The notes beneath the pieces are model-generated. The model was not told the origin of the DNA. It saw nothing but the letters and a program-made list of their open reading frames with translations, and did not search any database. This document shows positions 1 through 9,772 of a stretch of 64,000 bases of DNA, in pieces. The position numbers were made by a program, and so were the translations under genes. Origin of the DNA: Limisphaera sp. (GTDB lineage Bacteria > Verrucomicrobiota > Verrucomicrobiia > Limisphaerales > Limisphaeraceae). Every line of letters begins with the position of its first letter. Position 1 is the stretch's first letter. The stretch covers positions 248,001-312,000 of the forward strand of contig JANWVC010000003.1 of assembly GCA_025057755.1 (NCBI GenBank). The letters are read 5' to 3'.

Positions 1-2
1 TG

Positions 3-107
3 AGCGAAGTGGTTCGGAGCGAGTGCTCGTATACGCGATTGTTTGGTGAGGTATTGAAGGAATTGGCGGTGGAGCCCCCCGGATGTCAGTGTACAGCCAA
101 CCACTGA
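3..107 (+). CDS. C-terminal fragment of a protein truncated by the window start (unknown product)
   Basis: Frame 3 is open from the window edge to TGA at 105-107: ...SEVVRSECSYTRLFGEVLKELAVEPPGCQCTANH*; short, so uncertain. Confidence 0.35.
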   Translation, partial: SEVVRSECSYTRLFGEVLKELAVEPPGCQCTANH

Positions 108-178
108 TGGAACCTTGACAGGACTTCGGCACGCACTCACCCCCTGTCCCATTGCCTGAGTCGGATGCCCCATGTCTG

Positions 179-1339
179 TCACTCGCATCCGGGCTGCAGT
201 CCCAAAGCCTCGGCGACGGAACCGTCCACGACCGGCCGACCTTCGACAAAACGACGCGCCAAACCGAAGCCCTCATCCCAACCCCACACCGCCCAACCCA
301 CAGGATGCGCACGCAAGATTTGGCCGAAATCGCGGAACCATTGCAACCGGTGTTCGGGCCGAGCATATCGCGGGTATACGCCGAACTCGCCGCAATACAG
401 TGGCACTCCGTGCTCCCGTCCCCAATCGATGGCTTCTTGGAAATGCGCCCGCAGTCGATCTCGGTTCCATCGCTGCCGGCCATACCATTCCAACATCGCC
501 TGACTGCGCGGATGATTTGATAACTCAGCCAAAAGTGGCGCCACAGCCTCGGGGCTGGATGGATAAGGAACTTGACGCAGTGGCTTTACCTCCTCACTGG
601 ACCAGGTGGCGCCTTGGTGCGTAAACGGAAACGGCTCATAAAAATGGAAGGAATAAATCACGTTGGGATCTCCGATAGGCCGCATGCGCCGCAAACCGCC
701 AATCCCGCCCCAATTGGGTCCAGAAGTGATCATGGTGTGTTCCGGAGCATTTGCCCGGATAATCTCCGCCAGCCGCAGGTTCCACTGAATCCACTCCTCT
801 TCATGCCCTTCAAAAACCGGTTCATTAAGGATTTCCAACAGGGTGCGGTTGGGATCCAACGCGCGCATTCTCTCCGCCAGGGCCGCCCAAAGCCGTTCCA
901 AAGCCCTGCGCCAAGACGGATCCCTCTCAGCCTGACGGTCCTCATGATGAATATCCACCACCACGGCAAGGTCAGCCCGGTGAAATCGTTCGATAGCGGC
1001 CTCTAAAAGCCCAACGATTTCTTGACGAAGCTGCCCTTCTCGCGGATCCAGAACGACGCTCGGAGCCACGCACAAACGCACATGCCGCAATCCGATGCGA
1101 CGCATACATGCAGCCTCTCCTTCGGAAATATAGCTGGTGAAGTGTTCGGGTCTGGATTGAGGCGGAAACCGAAACCAGCGGCATACGTTGGCCCCTGTGA
1201 TTAATCGTTCCAACCGTTGGGGCGGCACTCCCGGTCTGGTTGATGATCGAAGTTGCAAGGGCATCAAGATCGCGCCGGTTGTGCATCCAGCCAGGAAAGA
1301 TCGTCGGGACAGGCCACGGACCGGAACGAACTGACCCAT
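179..1339 (-). CDS. Glycoside hydrolase family 5 (cellulase-like) with Tat-like signal
   Basis: N-term LSRRSFLAGC; GH5-type motifs LLEILNEPVF (acid/base Glu) and PLYCGEFGVY (nucleophile Glu). Confidence 0.85.
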   Translation of the reverse strand: MGQFVPVRGLSRRSFLAGCTTGAILMPLQLRSSTRPGVPPQRLERLITGANVCRWFRFPPQSRPEHFTSYISEGEAACMRRIGLRHVRLCVAPSVVLDPREGQLRQEIVGLLEAAIERFHRADLAVVVDIHHEDRQAERDPSWRRALERLWAALAERMRALDPNRTLLEILNEPVFEGHEEEWIQWNLRLAEIIRANAPEHTMITSGPNWGGIGGLRRMRPIGDPNVIYSFHFYEPFPFTHQGATWSSEEVKPLRQVPYPSSPEAVAPLLAELSNHPRSQAMLEWYGRQRWNRDRLRAHFQEAIDWGREHGVPLYCGEFGVYPRYARPEHRLQWFRDFGQILRAHPVGWAVWGWDEGFGLARRFVEGRPVVDGSVAEALGLQPGCE

Positions 1340-1483
1340 ATCGATTGCTCCTGACGCAAACCTGACCCAATGGATGCAATTTCCGCACCGCGCGGTACAG
1401 CCGTGTGCAAGAGCGGCCCTTCCGCCTGAGGCTGGAAGTCCGTTTCCGCCGGCAGCTGCAAGGGGAATGGCGTCCGTATGGGT

Positions 1484-2431
1484 TTAAAGGGTCCGAATCT
1501 CCTGCCTCAGGAAAGTCACGTAAGCGATGCCGAAGCAGATCAGAGTCAGTGCGATCAACAACACTACGTGCGGCCAAACCAAAAACACCGATTGATCCAG
1601 TGGCAACGGGCCCTGGAAACGCTCCAAGGAAAGGCCCTCCAGCGGGGTAACCAACAACAGACGACTCGTACTGCGTTGGAACGGATCCAAAATCGCTCCA
1701 GTGGCCTCCGCATAAAGAACGGCCGGAGAGATCAAAGAAATGCTGTGCGCCAGCCGCTCATTGGCGACCACCGCCCGCAGGTCCCGCGTGGAATAAACAG
1801 GCCGAATCGCATCGGCAGCCAGGTCTGCTAAGAACCCCATGAAGAAGGAGAAAAAGATCCAAATAGCCACCGAAGCCAGAGCCGATGTGGCCAAAGAACG
1901 AAAGAAGATGGAGAACAGCACCGCCAAGCCAAGCCAAAAGGCCACGTAAGCAATGCTGATCAACAGATAAACCGCCAGGCGCGCAATTTCCTCTGGACCC
2001 GGCACCACCCCGAGAATGACCAAACCCATGCCGCTTAACAACAGCAACAAACTGGCCAGCACGATGGTGATGGTGATGACCCCGGCGATGAATTTCCCGT
2101 TCACAACTGCGTCACGATAAATTGGTTGGGAAAGCAATTTGCCCAAGGTACGCAGTTGACGCTCACGGTTGATAGCGTCAAAACCCATAATGATCCCCAG
2201 CAACGGTCCAAAAAAAGCCACAAACTGAACCAGCGAGAAGAATTTGCCCGGTGTGGTGAACAGCATCAAAAAAACCTGGGAAGGCTTGGTATTGCCCTGG
2301 AGTGCTTTATGGACATTTTCTGCCGCCATATAGGTGGAAACCAAGGCGACCATGAATACCAGGCAAAACAACAGCAAAAACCGGGTCGAATTGAAATGAT
2401 CCGCCAATTCCTTACGACAAACCTTCCACAT
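1484..2431 (-). CDS. ABC-2 type transporter permease (NosY-like)
   Basis: Multi-TM protein, N-term KELADHFNSTRFLLLF, directly downstream of ABC ATPase. Confidence 0.88.
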   Translation of the reverse strand: MWKVCRKELADHFNSTRFLLLFCLVFMVALVSTYMAAENVHKALQGNTKPSQVFLMLFTTPGKFFSLVQFVAFFGPLLGIIMGFDAINRERQLRTLGKLLSQPIYRDAVVNGKFIAGVITITIVLASLLLLLSGMGLVILGVVPGPEEIARLAVYLLISIAYVAFWLGLAVLFSIFFRSLATSALASVAIWIFFSFFMGFLADLAADAIRPVYSTRDLRAVVANERLAHSISLISPAVLYAEATGAILDPFQRSTSRLLLVTPLEGLSLERFQGPLPLDQSVFLVWPHVVLLIALTLICFGIAYVTFLRQEIRTL

Positions 2432-2434
2432 GGC

Positions 2435-3178
2435 TCAGGTTTCCTTAAAATACCGCATGTAAATTTCCTCCAAGCTTGGCCCGGCAGCATCACCCAGCTT
2501 GCGGCGGGCCAGCTCCTCAATGGTACCCACGGCGACCAACCGCCCCTGGATCATGATCCCCACCCGATGGCAAATGCGCTGCACTTGATCCAGCAAATGG
2601 GATGAAAGCATCACCGTAATGCCGCGTGATCGGTTTAAATCCCGAATCAATTCGAGCATGCGAAGCGTCCCATCCGGATCCAGACCCAAGGTAGGTTCAT
2701 CCAAGATCAGAAGGCGCGGGTCTTTTACTAACAACTCCGCAATCCCCAGTCTCTGCCGCATGCCCCGTGAGTAAGCGCCCACGATTTTGTCACCCTCCTC
2801 CGCCAAACCCACGGTGGCCAAGGCCGCGTCAATTTTTGCCCGGGCTTGCGATTCCGGAATCTCATTCAAAGCTGCGATATACTGTAGGTTTTCCCGCCCG
2901 GTTAGATCGTCATAAAACCCCACGTTCTCAGGCAGATAACCCACTTGCCGTTTGATCGGCATCGGATCATGCGTTGGGTCGTGGCCCAAGACGCGAGCCG
3001 TGCCCTCGGTCGGCTCGGTTAATCCGAGCAACATAAGGATGGTCGTGGTTTTACCAGCGCCATTTGGCCCCAAGAAGCCAAAGATTTCCCCTTCTTGGAC
3101 GTCCAAATCCAACCGATCCACCGCGACTTGCCGGCCATAACGCCGGGTCAATCCCCGGGTTTGAATAATCGATGCCAT
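2435..3178 (-). CDS. ABC transporter ATP-binding protein
   Basis: Walker A GPNGAGKTT, signature YSRGMRQRLGIAELL, Walker B LLILDEP. Confidence 0.97.
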   Translation of the reverse strand: MASIIQTRGLTRRYGRQVAVDRLDLDVQEGEIFGFLGPNGAGKTTTILMLLGLTEPTEGTARVLGHDPTHDPMPIKRQVGYLPENVGFYDDLTGRENLQYIAALNEIPESQARAKIDAALATVGLAEEGDKIVGAYSRGMRQRLGIAELLVKDPRLLILDEPTLGLDPDGTLRMLELIRDLNRSRGITVMLSSHLLDQVQRICHRVGIMIQGRLVAVGTIEELARRKLGDAAGPSLEEIYMRYFKET

Positions 3179-3179
3179 G

Positions 3180-4391
3180 TCACCGACGGCCCAGGAAATG
3201 GAATGTCACACCCAAACCCGCTACGACGAGCACAATGATCGCCAAGCCGACCCATCCCCACGTGGCGCCCGCCCGGATCGTGACCCGAAATTCCAGGTCA
3301 CGATTCACCCGCTCCCCATCCACCGCAATGCTGACAGAGTAATCGCCTACTAACGCTTGGTCAGCAGGCGTAATGCTAACCTCAACTTGTTTGAGATCGC
3401 CCGGCTGTAGGTTCTCCAACTTTTCCGGCGAGAACTCGACTTTCCAGTTCTCAGGTTTGAACGCCTGAAAACTGATTTCCCGTTGCGGGGCCGAACCAGT
3501 GTTTTGAACCAACAAGGTGGTCGTGGTCTTTTTGCCACGTTCCGTAACCAGCGACAAAAGCCCGCTCGGCGTGCCTACCTTGAGATCGTGCGTTCCAGTC
3601 AGCACCACTTTCAACTCTTTGTCCGCCCGGGCCCGGCCTGCCTCCACCTCCACCTTGAATGCGTATTCGCCTGCTTGGGCGCGGTAGGGGGGCGTCACCT
3701 CAAATTCGATCGACCGGCTGGAGCCGGCATTGATTTGAAGCGATGTAATTTGCTTCGACTCGTAAGCTGGCCGGAACGACGTCTGCCAACCTTCTGGCGC
3801 CACAGCCCGGAAGTTGAAAACTGCGTCCTGACCGGTGTCATTGCGCACGTCCAAAGAGAACTGAAACCGATCTCCTGAAGACCCCCGCAACGTGGGATAC
3901 GAGGTGTCCAAGCTGACGCGCTCGGGCCCATGCTCTCCAGTGCTGACGGTCACCGTTAAGGTTGATTCCCGAACTAGCGCGTTGTCCGGTGTGCGCGCTC
4001 GAATGGCGAACCGGTACGTGCCCTCCGGCAGCTTCTTAACCGTCCGGTCTTTCGGCCGCGCGGAGAAGGTCAACGTCTGATCCTCACCCGATGCCAAGAA
4101 AACTCCGGTAACCACGGTCCCGTACCGCCGAATTTCAACGTTCCAGTCGGGCGGTTGCTCCGTCACTTCCACCAATACGGTCTCATCACTACGCCCCCGG
4201 TTTTTGAGTCGTAGGTCCACGTTCAAAGAATCGTCCGGTGTAAGGCGCACGCCCGGATGTTGAAATGCAGCCGTAAAGTGACGCTCAGGAAGGTCATTGG
4301 TGGCGGCTGCGGCACCAAGCCACGTTTGCATGCCGGGCCCAAAAGCCCACACCCACCCTGCCAACCAAAGACTTCGAATGACGCGCATCAT
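3180..4391 (-). CDS. NEW3-domain secreted/membrane-anchored protein associated with the ABC-2 transporter
   Basis: Signal-like N-term (MMRVIRSLWLAGWVWAFG), repeated Ig-like NEW3 segments (PEGWQTSFRP, PENWKVEFSPEKLENLQPGD), C-terminal TM; immediately upstream of the ATPase. Start chosen at internal Met. Confidence 0.8.
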   Translation of the reverse strand: MMRVIRSLWLAGWVWAFGPGMQTWLGAAAATNDLPERHFTAAFQHPGVRLTPDDSLNVDLRLKNRGRSDETVLVEVTEQPPDWNVEIRRYGTVVTGVFLASGEDQTLTFSARPKDRTVKKLPEGTYRFAIRARTPDNALVRESTLTVTVSTGEHGPERVSLDTSYPTLRGSSGDRFQFSLDVRNDTGQDAVFNFRAVAPEGWQTSFRPAYESKQITSLQINAGSSRSIEFEVTPPYRAQAGEYAFKVEVEAGRARADKELKVVLTGTHDLKVGTPSGLLSLVTERGKKTTTTLLVQNTGSAPQREISFQAFKPENWKVEFSPEKLENLQPGDLKQVEVSITPADQALVGDYSVSIAVDGERVNRDLEFRVTIRAGATWGWVGLAIIVLVVAGLGVTFHFLGRR

Positions 4392-4750
4392 AGGTCCAAG
4401 GTTTGGTCTTCCATTGCGGGCAGAACGTTCAAAACCAGCCTCACCCGCAAACCTTACAGCGGCCCTCCGCTCAGGGCCCCGTTCTCCACACGACCGGGCC
4501 TTGTAGGGAAACCCGTCCATATGTGTCAAGGGTGAAGCGTGTCAAAAGTCCGTATCTTCAACGACAGACGTGTTGACGAGGCAGCTTTGCCGGCACAAGG
4601 TGGTGACCGGGCTGCGGCTGTTCGGGTCCCCCGGCAGTGTGAACCGGGATCTTTTTCAGCACCGTCTGGAAACGGCCGTTCTGAAGCATCGAAACGAGTC
4701 AGCCGGGACCCATCCGCGAGTCCCTGGAAAAAGGCGGTCAGGTGAGGCAG

Positions 4751-5524
4751 ATGCCCATTGCACTGGTTGCGACAGATTTTGACGGCACGATTTTTGCCGA
4801 GTTCGAGAAGCCGGCTTTGTCGCCGCGGCTGATGGAATGGCTGCATGCTTTCCAAAAGCGCGGAGGCCGCTGGATGATCAACACGGGGCGCGATCTGCCC
4901 TCGCTGCTGGAAACTCTGGCCCGGGCAGAGGTGCAAACGTGGCCGGACTACCTAGTGCTCGTAGAACGAGAGATTTATATCAAGGAACACGGCGTCTATA
5001 CCAGTTGGGAAGAGTGGAACGCCGCTTGTCGGCAAGCCCATGCTGAGCTGTTTAAACGCGTGTATCCATTCATTCCCGAGCTGGTCGCCTGGGTCGAAGC
5101 ACATTTCGCCGCGACCGTCTATGCAGATGCATGGTCCCCATTTTGCGTGGTGGCAGCCAGTACAAATGACGCCGATGCGATCGAGGATCGCGCACGGGAG
5201 TTGTGCCGGCGGATCCCGGGCTTGGATTACGTGCGCAACGATGTGTATGCACGGTTTGCGCACGTGCAATTTAACAAGGGCACCGCTCTGACGGCGGTGG
5301 CCCGCCGACTGGGGTGGGGCCCGGACCAAATCTTCGCGGCAGGTGACCACTTCAATGACCTGCCCATGCTACGACCCGATGTCGCCGCGCACCTGGCGGC
5401 ACCGGCCAACGCCGTGCCGGCGGTTCAAGAAGCGGTGCGCCGCTCGGGTGGTTATGTGAGCCGGGCTTCGTGCAGCCATGGTGTTATCGACGCGTTGGAA
5501 CGGCTCAACGATGGACTCATCTGA
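4751..5524 (+). CDS. HAD-superfamily hydrolase (Cof/sucrose-phosphatase-like)
   Basis: DFDGTIF motif I, FAAGDHFNDLPML motif IV. Confidence 0.88.
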   Translation: MPIALVATDFDGTIFAEFEKPALSPRLMEWLHAFQKRGGRWMINTGRDLPSLLETLARAEVQTWPDYLVLVEREIYIKEHGVYTSWEEWNAACRQAHAELFKRVYPFIPELVAWVEAHFAATVYADAWSPFCVVAASTNDADAIEDRARELCRRIPGLDYVRNDVYARFAHVQFNKGTALTAVARRLGWGPDQIFAAGDHFNDLPMLRPDVAAHLAAPANAVPAVQEAVRRSGGYVSRASCSHGVIDALERLNDGLI

Positions 5525-5553
5525 CAAGCGAATGCGGAGTACGCACGGGGCGA

Positions 5554-6207
5554 TCAATCGTAGTCCGTGGGCAAGGCCGGCTGGCATACGTGCTCATAGA
5601 GTCGATGGATTTGACCAGGCAAGACACGCGTTAGAGAAAGGGGCGGTAACCGGTCCAGCGCGAAGAAGGCCGCCGCCCGCAGACCCGGGCCGGGCCTTGG
5701 CTCGCCCGCCACGGCCCGGCAAACAAAAAACAACTTGTACACATGGAAAGGGAAGGGCGGCTGATGAGGGTGCATGGATCGATCCAGTAGCATGGCCAGT
5801 TTCACAGCTTGGACCTCAAGGCCTGCCTCTTCCCGGACCTCTCGACAGGCGGCCTGACTGGGCGATTCGTTGACGTCGGCCCATCCGCCCGGCAAAGTCC
5901 AACAGGCGTCTTCGTCCTCTTGGACCAACAGAACCTGACCCTCTCGAAAGACTCCGGCGCGCACATCCACCTTGGGTGTTGCATAACCGGTCTGGCTGGA
6001 GAATAAGCCGTGGATCACCGTCAAAGGGGTGTCACATTGCATGGCCATCAGCTCGGCCGCTAGATCCTGCAATTCCGCATAACGCTCCCGGTCATACGGC
6101 CCCTCTGCATAGGTCAACCCGGTCTGCGCCAAGGCCTGAATGCGGCGAGCCAATCGAAGTAGACGCGGCTCATGGGATTCCGCAGCACGCTGCATAGGTT
6201 TCAACAT
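5554..6207 (-). CDS. NUDIX hydrolase
   Basis: Nudix box GGWADVNESPSQAACREVREEAGLEV. Confidence 0.92.
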   Translation of the reverse strand: MLKPMQRAAESHEPRLLRLARRIQALAQTGLTYAEGPYDRERYAELQDLAAELMAMQCDTPLTVIHGLFSSQTGYATPKVDVRAGVFREGQVLLVQEDEDACWTLPGGWADVNESPSQAACREVREEAGLEVQAVKLAMLLDRSMHPHQPPFPFHVYKLFFVCRAVAGEPRPGPGLRAAAFFALDRLPPLSLTRVLPGQIHRLYEHVCQPALPTDYD

Positions 6208-6259
6208 GAGACGGGATCCGGCATTTCACAAGTCCCCAGTCCATCAGAGTCCGCAGCCC

Positions 6260-7261
6260 ATGTGCCCCCTTCCCTTGCCCGATGCTGGGGCAGGGTCAGC
6301 AACGCCACCGGACGACTCGACAGGGCGTAGTCTTGGTGCCATTGTTGAGAAGGTGCCATTTGAAAAATTGGAAGCATTACGCGCACGGTTGCGCGAATAT
6401 GGTTCGTGCCTGATTGCTTACTCGGGCGGGGTGGACTCCGTCTTTCTTGCCGTAGTGGCGCATCAAACACTGGGCAATCGGGCGCTGGCGGTCATCGCAG
6501 ATTCGCCCAGCCTACCCCGCCAGGAGCTGGCCGAAGCACTGGAATTGGGCCGGCGCTTCGGGTTTCCCGTGCGCGTGGTTCATACCCGCGAATTCGAGAA
6601 TCCTCGGTACTTGGCAAACCCCCTCGATCGTTGCTATTTCTGCAAAACCGAACTTTTTGACGTGCTTGGGCCTGTGGCGCGAAATGAGGGTTACGCAGTC
6701 ATTGCCTACGGAGAAAATGCCAGTGATATCGGCGATTGGCGTCCCGGCGCGCGTGCCGCTGCCGAGCATCAGGTGCGTGCCCCTTTGAAGGAAGTGGGTT
6801 TGACGAAGCAGGAGATTCGTTTTTTGTCGGCGCACATGGGGCTGCCTACGGCGGACAAACCCCAAATGGCCTGTCTGAGCTCACGAATCCCCTACGGTGA
6901 ACCTGTCACATTGGAAAAGCTGCGGATGATCGAAGCGGCCGAAGCGGCGTTGCGATCCTTCGGCTTCCGCCAGGTGCGCGTGCGCCATCATGAACTGTCC
7001 AAGCCCGTTTCAAATAGCGAGGCGCAATCTGTTTCCAAAATAACCTTGGCGGCCACGCATCCCCGACCCGCTTTGGCGCGGATCGAATTGGCCGCAGAAG
7101 AGTTGCCCCGGCTGTTGGCAAATGGTTTGACGAAGAAAGTAGCCGAAGCCATGAAGGCCATCGGTTACCTCCACGTGACCTTGGACCTTGAAGGCTACCG
7201 CCGGGGCAGCTTGAACGAGGTGCATCGTCCCACCATCGAAACCGACGGGGACGCAACCTGA
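6260..7261 (+). CDS. larE: ATP-dependent sulfur transferase LarE (nickel-pincer nucleotide biosynthesis)
   Basis: PP-loop AYSGGVDSVFLA; RCYFCK and ACLSSRIPYG motifs typical of LarE; start uncertain (6206 or 6260). Confidence 0.9.
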   Translation: MCPLPLPDAGAGSATPPDDSTGRSLGAIVEKVPFEKLEALRARLREYGSCLIAYSGGVDSVFLAVVAHQTLGNRALAVIADSPSLPRQELAEALELGRRFGFPVRVVHTREFENPRYLANPLDRCYFCKTELFDVLGPVARNEGYAVIAYGENASDIGDWRPGARAAAEHQVRAPLKEVGLTKQEIRFLSAHMGLPTADKPQMACLSSRIPYGEPVTLEKLRMIEAAEAALRSFGFRQVRVRHHELSKPVSNSEAQSVSKITLAATHPRPALARIELAAEELPRLLANGLTKKVAEAMKAIGYLHVTLDLEGYRRGSLNEVHRPTIETDGDAT

Positions 7262-7428
7262 GTTCGTTATTGATTAAGTAACCTGAAGAGGGTCTTCATG
7301 AAGCGACCCTTCGCGCGCTGCCCGCAGGGTCTTCAAAGATCGAGGCAGCAGTGGTCGAGCTCGGCCGCAGGCTCACCTCGAGCCGCAACTTTCTGCCCCG
7401 ATCGGTGATTGGACAACAAGAACAACAA

Positions 7429-8697
7429 ATGCCGCAGTTCGCTTACAGAGCCCGGCGTCGCACGGGCGAGCTGGTCGAGGGAGTGTTGGAGGGGCCGGAT
7501 CGGACGGCGGTCCTGGCCCAGCTAGAGCGCTTGGGCTTATTTCCCGTGGCGGTGGATGCCACGAAGGCGCCGGTGTCCACGCCCGGGGTGACGAAAGGCA
7601 CATCGGCTCTGCGTCGGATCTGGCCCAGCAGTTGGCAACGCTGGCGCAAGCGACCCCGGAAGCCTCGACTCCAGGAGCTGGCGACGTTCACTCACCAGTT
7701 GGCCAATTTGCTCCAGGCCGGCATGCCGCTCACGGTGGCGCTTCACAGCATGACGCACCTGGAGAGTCGCGGCATTCCGGCCGACGTGGCCCGCCAGCTT
7801 CGCCAAGAGGTCATGGAGGGCAGGAGCCTATCCGACGCCATGGCCAAACAGCCCGTCGTCTTTTCCGACCTGTACGTCAACATGGTGCGGGCAGGAGAGC
7901 AAAGCGGTGCTCTTGTGGAGGTTTTGCGCCGAATGGCTGATCATTTTGAGCGTTTTGCACAAGTGCAAGCGCGCTTCAGCTCCGCGCTCGTTTATCCCGC
8001 GTTTGTGGCCCTCGTGGGAGTCGCAATTATTGCCTTCTTCATGGTGTACATGCTGCCGAAATTCCTCACCATGTTTGAGGGTATGCAAGTGGAATTGCCC
8101 TGGATGACGCAGCTATTGGTAGGTATCAGCCACTTCTTTTCGGGCTACTGGTGGCTCATGGCCTTGGTGGCCTTGGCTGTCTGGATTGTTTTCAAGCGCT
8201 TTCAAGCCACAGAGGAAGGCCGCCGTCGTATCGACCAGTGGAAGTTGCAAGCGCCGATTTTCGGCCGTGTGGTGCGCTTGCACCTGTTTGCTACGTTTGC
8301 CCGAACGCTCTCCACGCTCTTGGAAAACGGAGTCCCCGTCCTGACAGCGTTGAAGATCACAGAGCAGGTTATTCCCAATCGACTGCTCAAGGAGGCCATC
8401 GCAAGGGCACGCGAAGATGTGACCGATGGCAAATCGCTGGCACAACCCTTGGCTCGGAGCCAAATTTTCCCGCAACTGATGGTGGATTTGGTCAAGATCG
8501 GCGAGGAAACCGGAGACGTGCCGGGGGCCCTGCGCAATTTGGCAGATACGTACGAGAACGAATTGTCAATCGCGCTCCGTGTCATGACCAACATGATCGA
8601 GCCAGTCATGATCATTGTGATGGCCGTCGGAGTGGGCTTTCTGCTACTGAGCATTCTTTCGGCCATGTTCGCCATTACCTCAAACATCGCACGGTGA
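7429..8697 (+). CDS. gspF: Type II secretion system F family protein (GspF/PilC)
   Basis: MPQFAYRARRRTGELVEG N-term, two T2SSF repeats (TFTHQLANLLQAGMPL; TFARTLSTLLENGVPV), three TM segments. Confidence 0.95.
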   Translation: MPQFAYRARRRTGELVEGVLEGPDRTAVLAQLERLGLFPVAVDATKAPVSTPGVTKGTSALRRIWPSSWQRWRKRPRKPRLQELATFTHQLANLLQAGMPLTVALHSMTHLESRGIPADVARQLRQEVMEGRSLSDAMAKQPVVFSDLYVNMVRAGEQSGALVEVLRRMADHFERFAQVQARFSSALVYPAFVALVGVAIIAFFMVYMLPKFLTMFEGMQVELPWMTQLLVGISHFFSGYWWLMALVALAVWIVFKRFQATEEGRRRIDQWKLQAPIFGRVVRLHLFATFARTLSTLLENGVPVLTALKITEQVIPNRLLKEAIARAREDVTDGKSLAQPLARSQIFPQLMVDLVKIGEETGDVPGALRNLADTYENELSIALRVMTNMIEPVMIIVMAVGVGFLLLSILSAMFAITSNIAR

Positions 8698-9323
8698 AAT
8701 TGCCCGAGAGCCAATTCTGCTGCCAATCCCGAGGACCGGATGCGACCGTCGGGTTAATACCGCAGCGGCGTGAGGCAGCGTGGACTCTGATCGAGATCAT
8801 GATCGTGGTGGGCATCTTCGGCATCGTGATGACGATGAGCATCCCCGCTTTCTCGCAGCTCCGGCGCAAGGCTGACCTGCGTCAGGCGGTGGCAGACGTG
8901 GTGGAAGTATGCAGCACAGCTCGGGCACGGGCCATTCTAGGAGGCAAGCCGGTGGAGCTGCGGATTCGACCCCGGGAGAGGCACTTGATGGTCGCCGATG
9001 CCACGGCATCATCCGCAGGATCCATGGATGCAGGCGAGACGTCGGGCCCTCCGCCCCAGCCGACTGCCCGATGGGCCGGCACTGCCCAGGAAGAAGCTCG
9101 CTCCGGTTTATGGGCCCGCCTGCCCGAATCCATAACATTGGAAATGGTGGATGTTAATTTCATAGAGTTCAAAGACGCCGACCTGGCTCGGGTGCGGTTT
9201 TTCCCTAACGGCACCTGTGATGAGTTGACGTTGGTCTTGCGATCTGATCGGAACGAATACCGCAAGATTTCCCTCGAAGTCACCACGGCCTTGGCCCAAG
9301 TGGAAACATTGGGACCCCGATGA
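8694..9323 (+). CDS. GspH-like type II secretion minor pseudopilin
   Basis: GTG start overlaps gspF stop (GTGA); prepilin-like signal EAAWTLIEIMIVVGIFGIVMTMSIPAF. Confidence 0.82.
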   Translation: MKLPESQFCCQSRGPDATVGLIPQRREAAWTLIEIMIVVGIFGIVMTMSIPAFSQLRRKADLRQAVADVVEVCSTARARAILGGKPVELRIRPRERHLMVADATASSAGSMDAGETSGPPPQPTARWAGTAQEEARSGLWARLPESITLEMVDVNFIEFKDADLARVRFFPNGTCDELTLVLRSDRNEYRKISLEVTTALAQVETLGPR

Positions 9324-9772
9324 AAACCCCTTGCCACGACGCTACTTCATCCAGGCTCACCACCCGAGTCGCAGTGGATTCTGTTGCCTTCACCTTAATT
9401 GAGGTGATGCTGGCCATGGCAATGTTTTTTGCGGCCGTTTTTGCCGTGCTGGCTCTAGTGTCCACTTCTTTACGCAACGCGCGGGCCTTACAAAGTGATC
9501 GCGTGGATGCCTCCGCTTTGGCGGCCTTTCTGACTGTCTCGAATCGCCTGGAAGAAGGTCTGTTTTCGGGCGATTTCGGCGACCTGTTTCCCGATTACCA
9601 GTTTGACTACGAGGTCATCCCCATCACGAATGGCCTGACACGCGTGGACATGCTCGTGCGCGCGCGGCAACCGCGCGGTTCCGGGGTTTCCACCCTCAGC
9701 CTGTTGCTTTATCACGGCCAGTCTGGAGTCCAGTCTCCAATGTCATCACCCACTCTGCCCGTGCGACGATGA
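9320..9772 (+). CDS. GspI-like pseudopilin
   Basis: DSVAFTLIEVMLAMAMFFAAVFAVLAL prepilin-type signal; ATGA overlap with upstream gene. Confidence 0.82.
   Translation: MKTPCHDATSSRLTTRVAVDSVAFTLIEVMLAMAMFFAAVFAVLALVSTSLRNARALQSDRVDASALAAFLTVSNRLEEGLFSGDFGDLFPDYQFDYEVIPITNGLTRVDMLVRARQPRGSGVSTLSLLLYHGQSGVQSPMSSPTLPVRR

Noticed and set aside
972-1577. 201-aa minus ORF overlapping the GH5 N-terminus
   Set aside because: Out-of-frame with an unnatural Arg/Ser-rich sequence; the GH5 frame is clearly coding.
8151-9323. 390-aa version of the GspH-like ORF
   Set aside because: The first 181 codons overlap gspF out of frame; the GTG at 8694 (GTGA overlap) is the likely true start.
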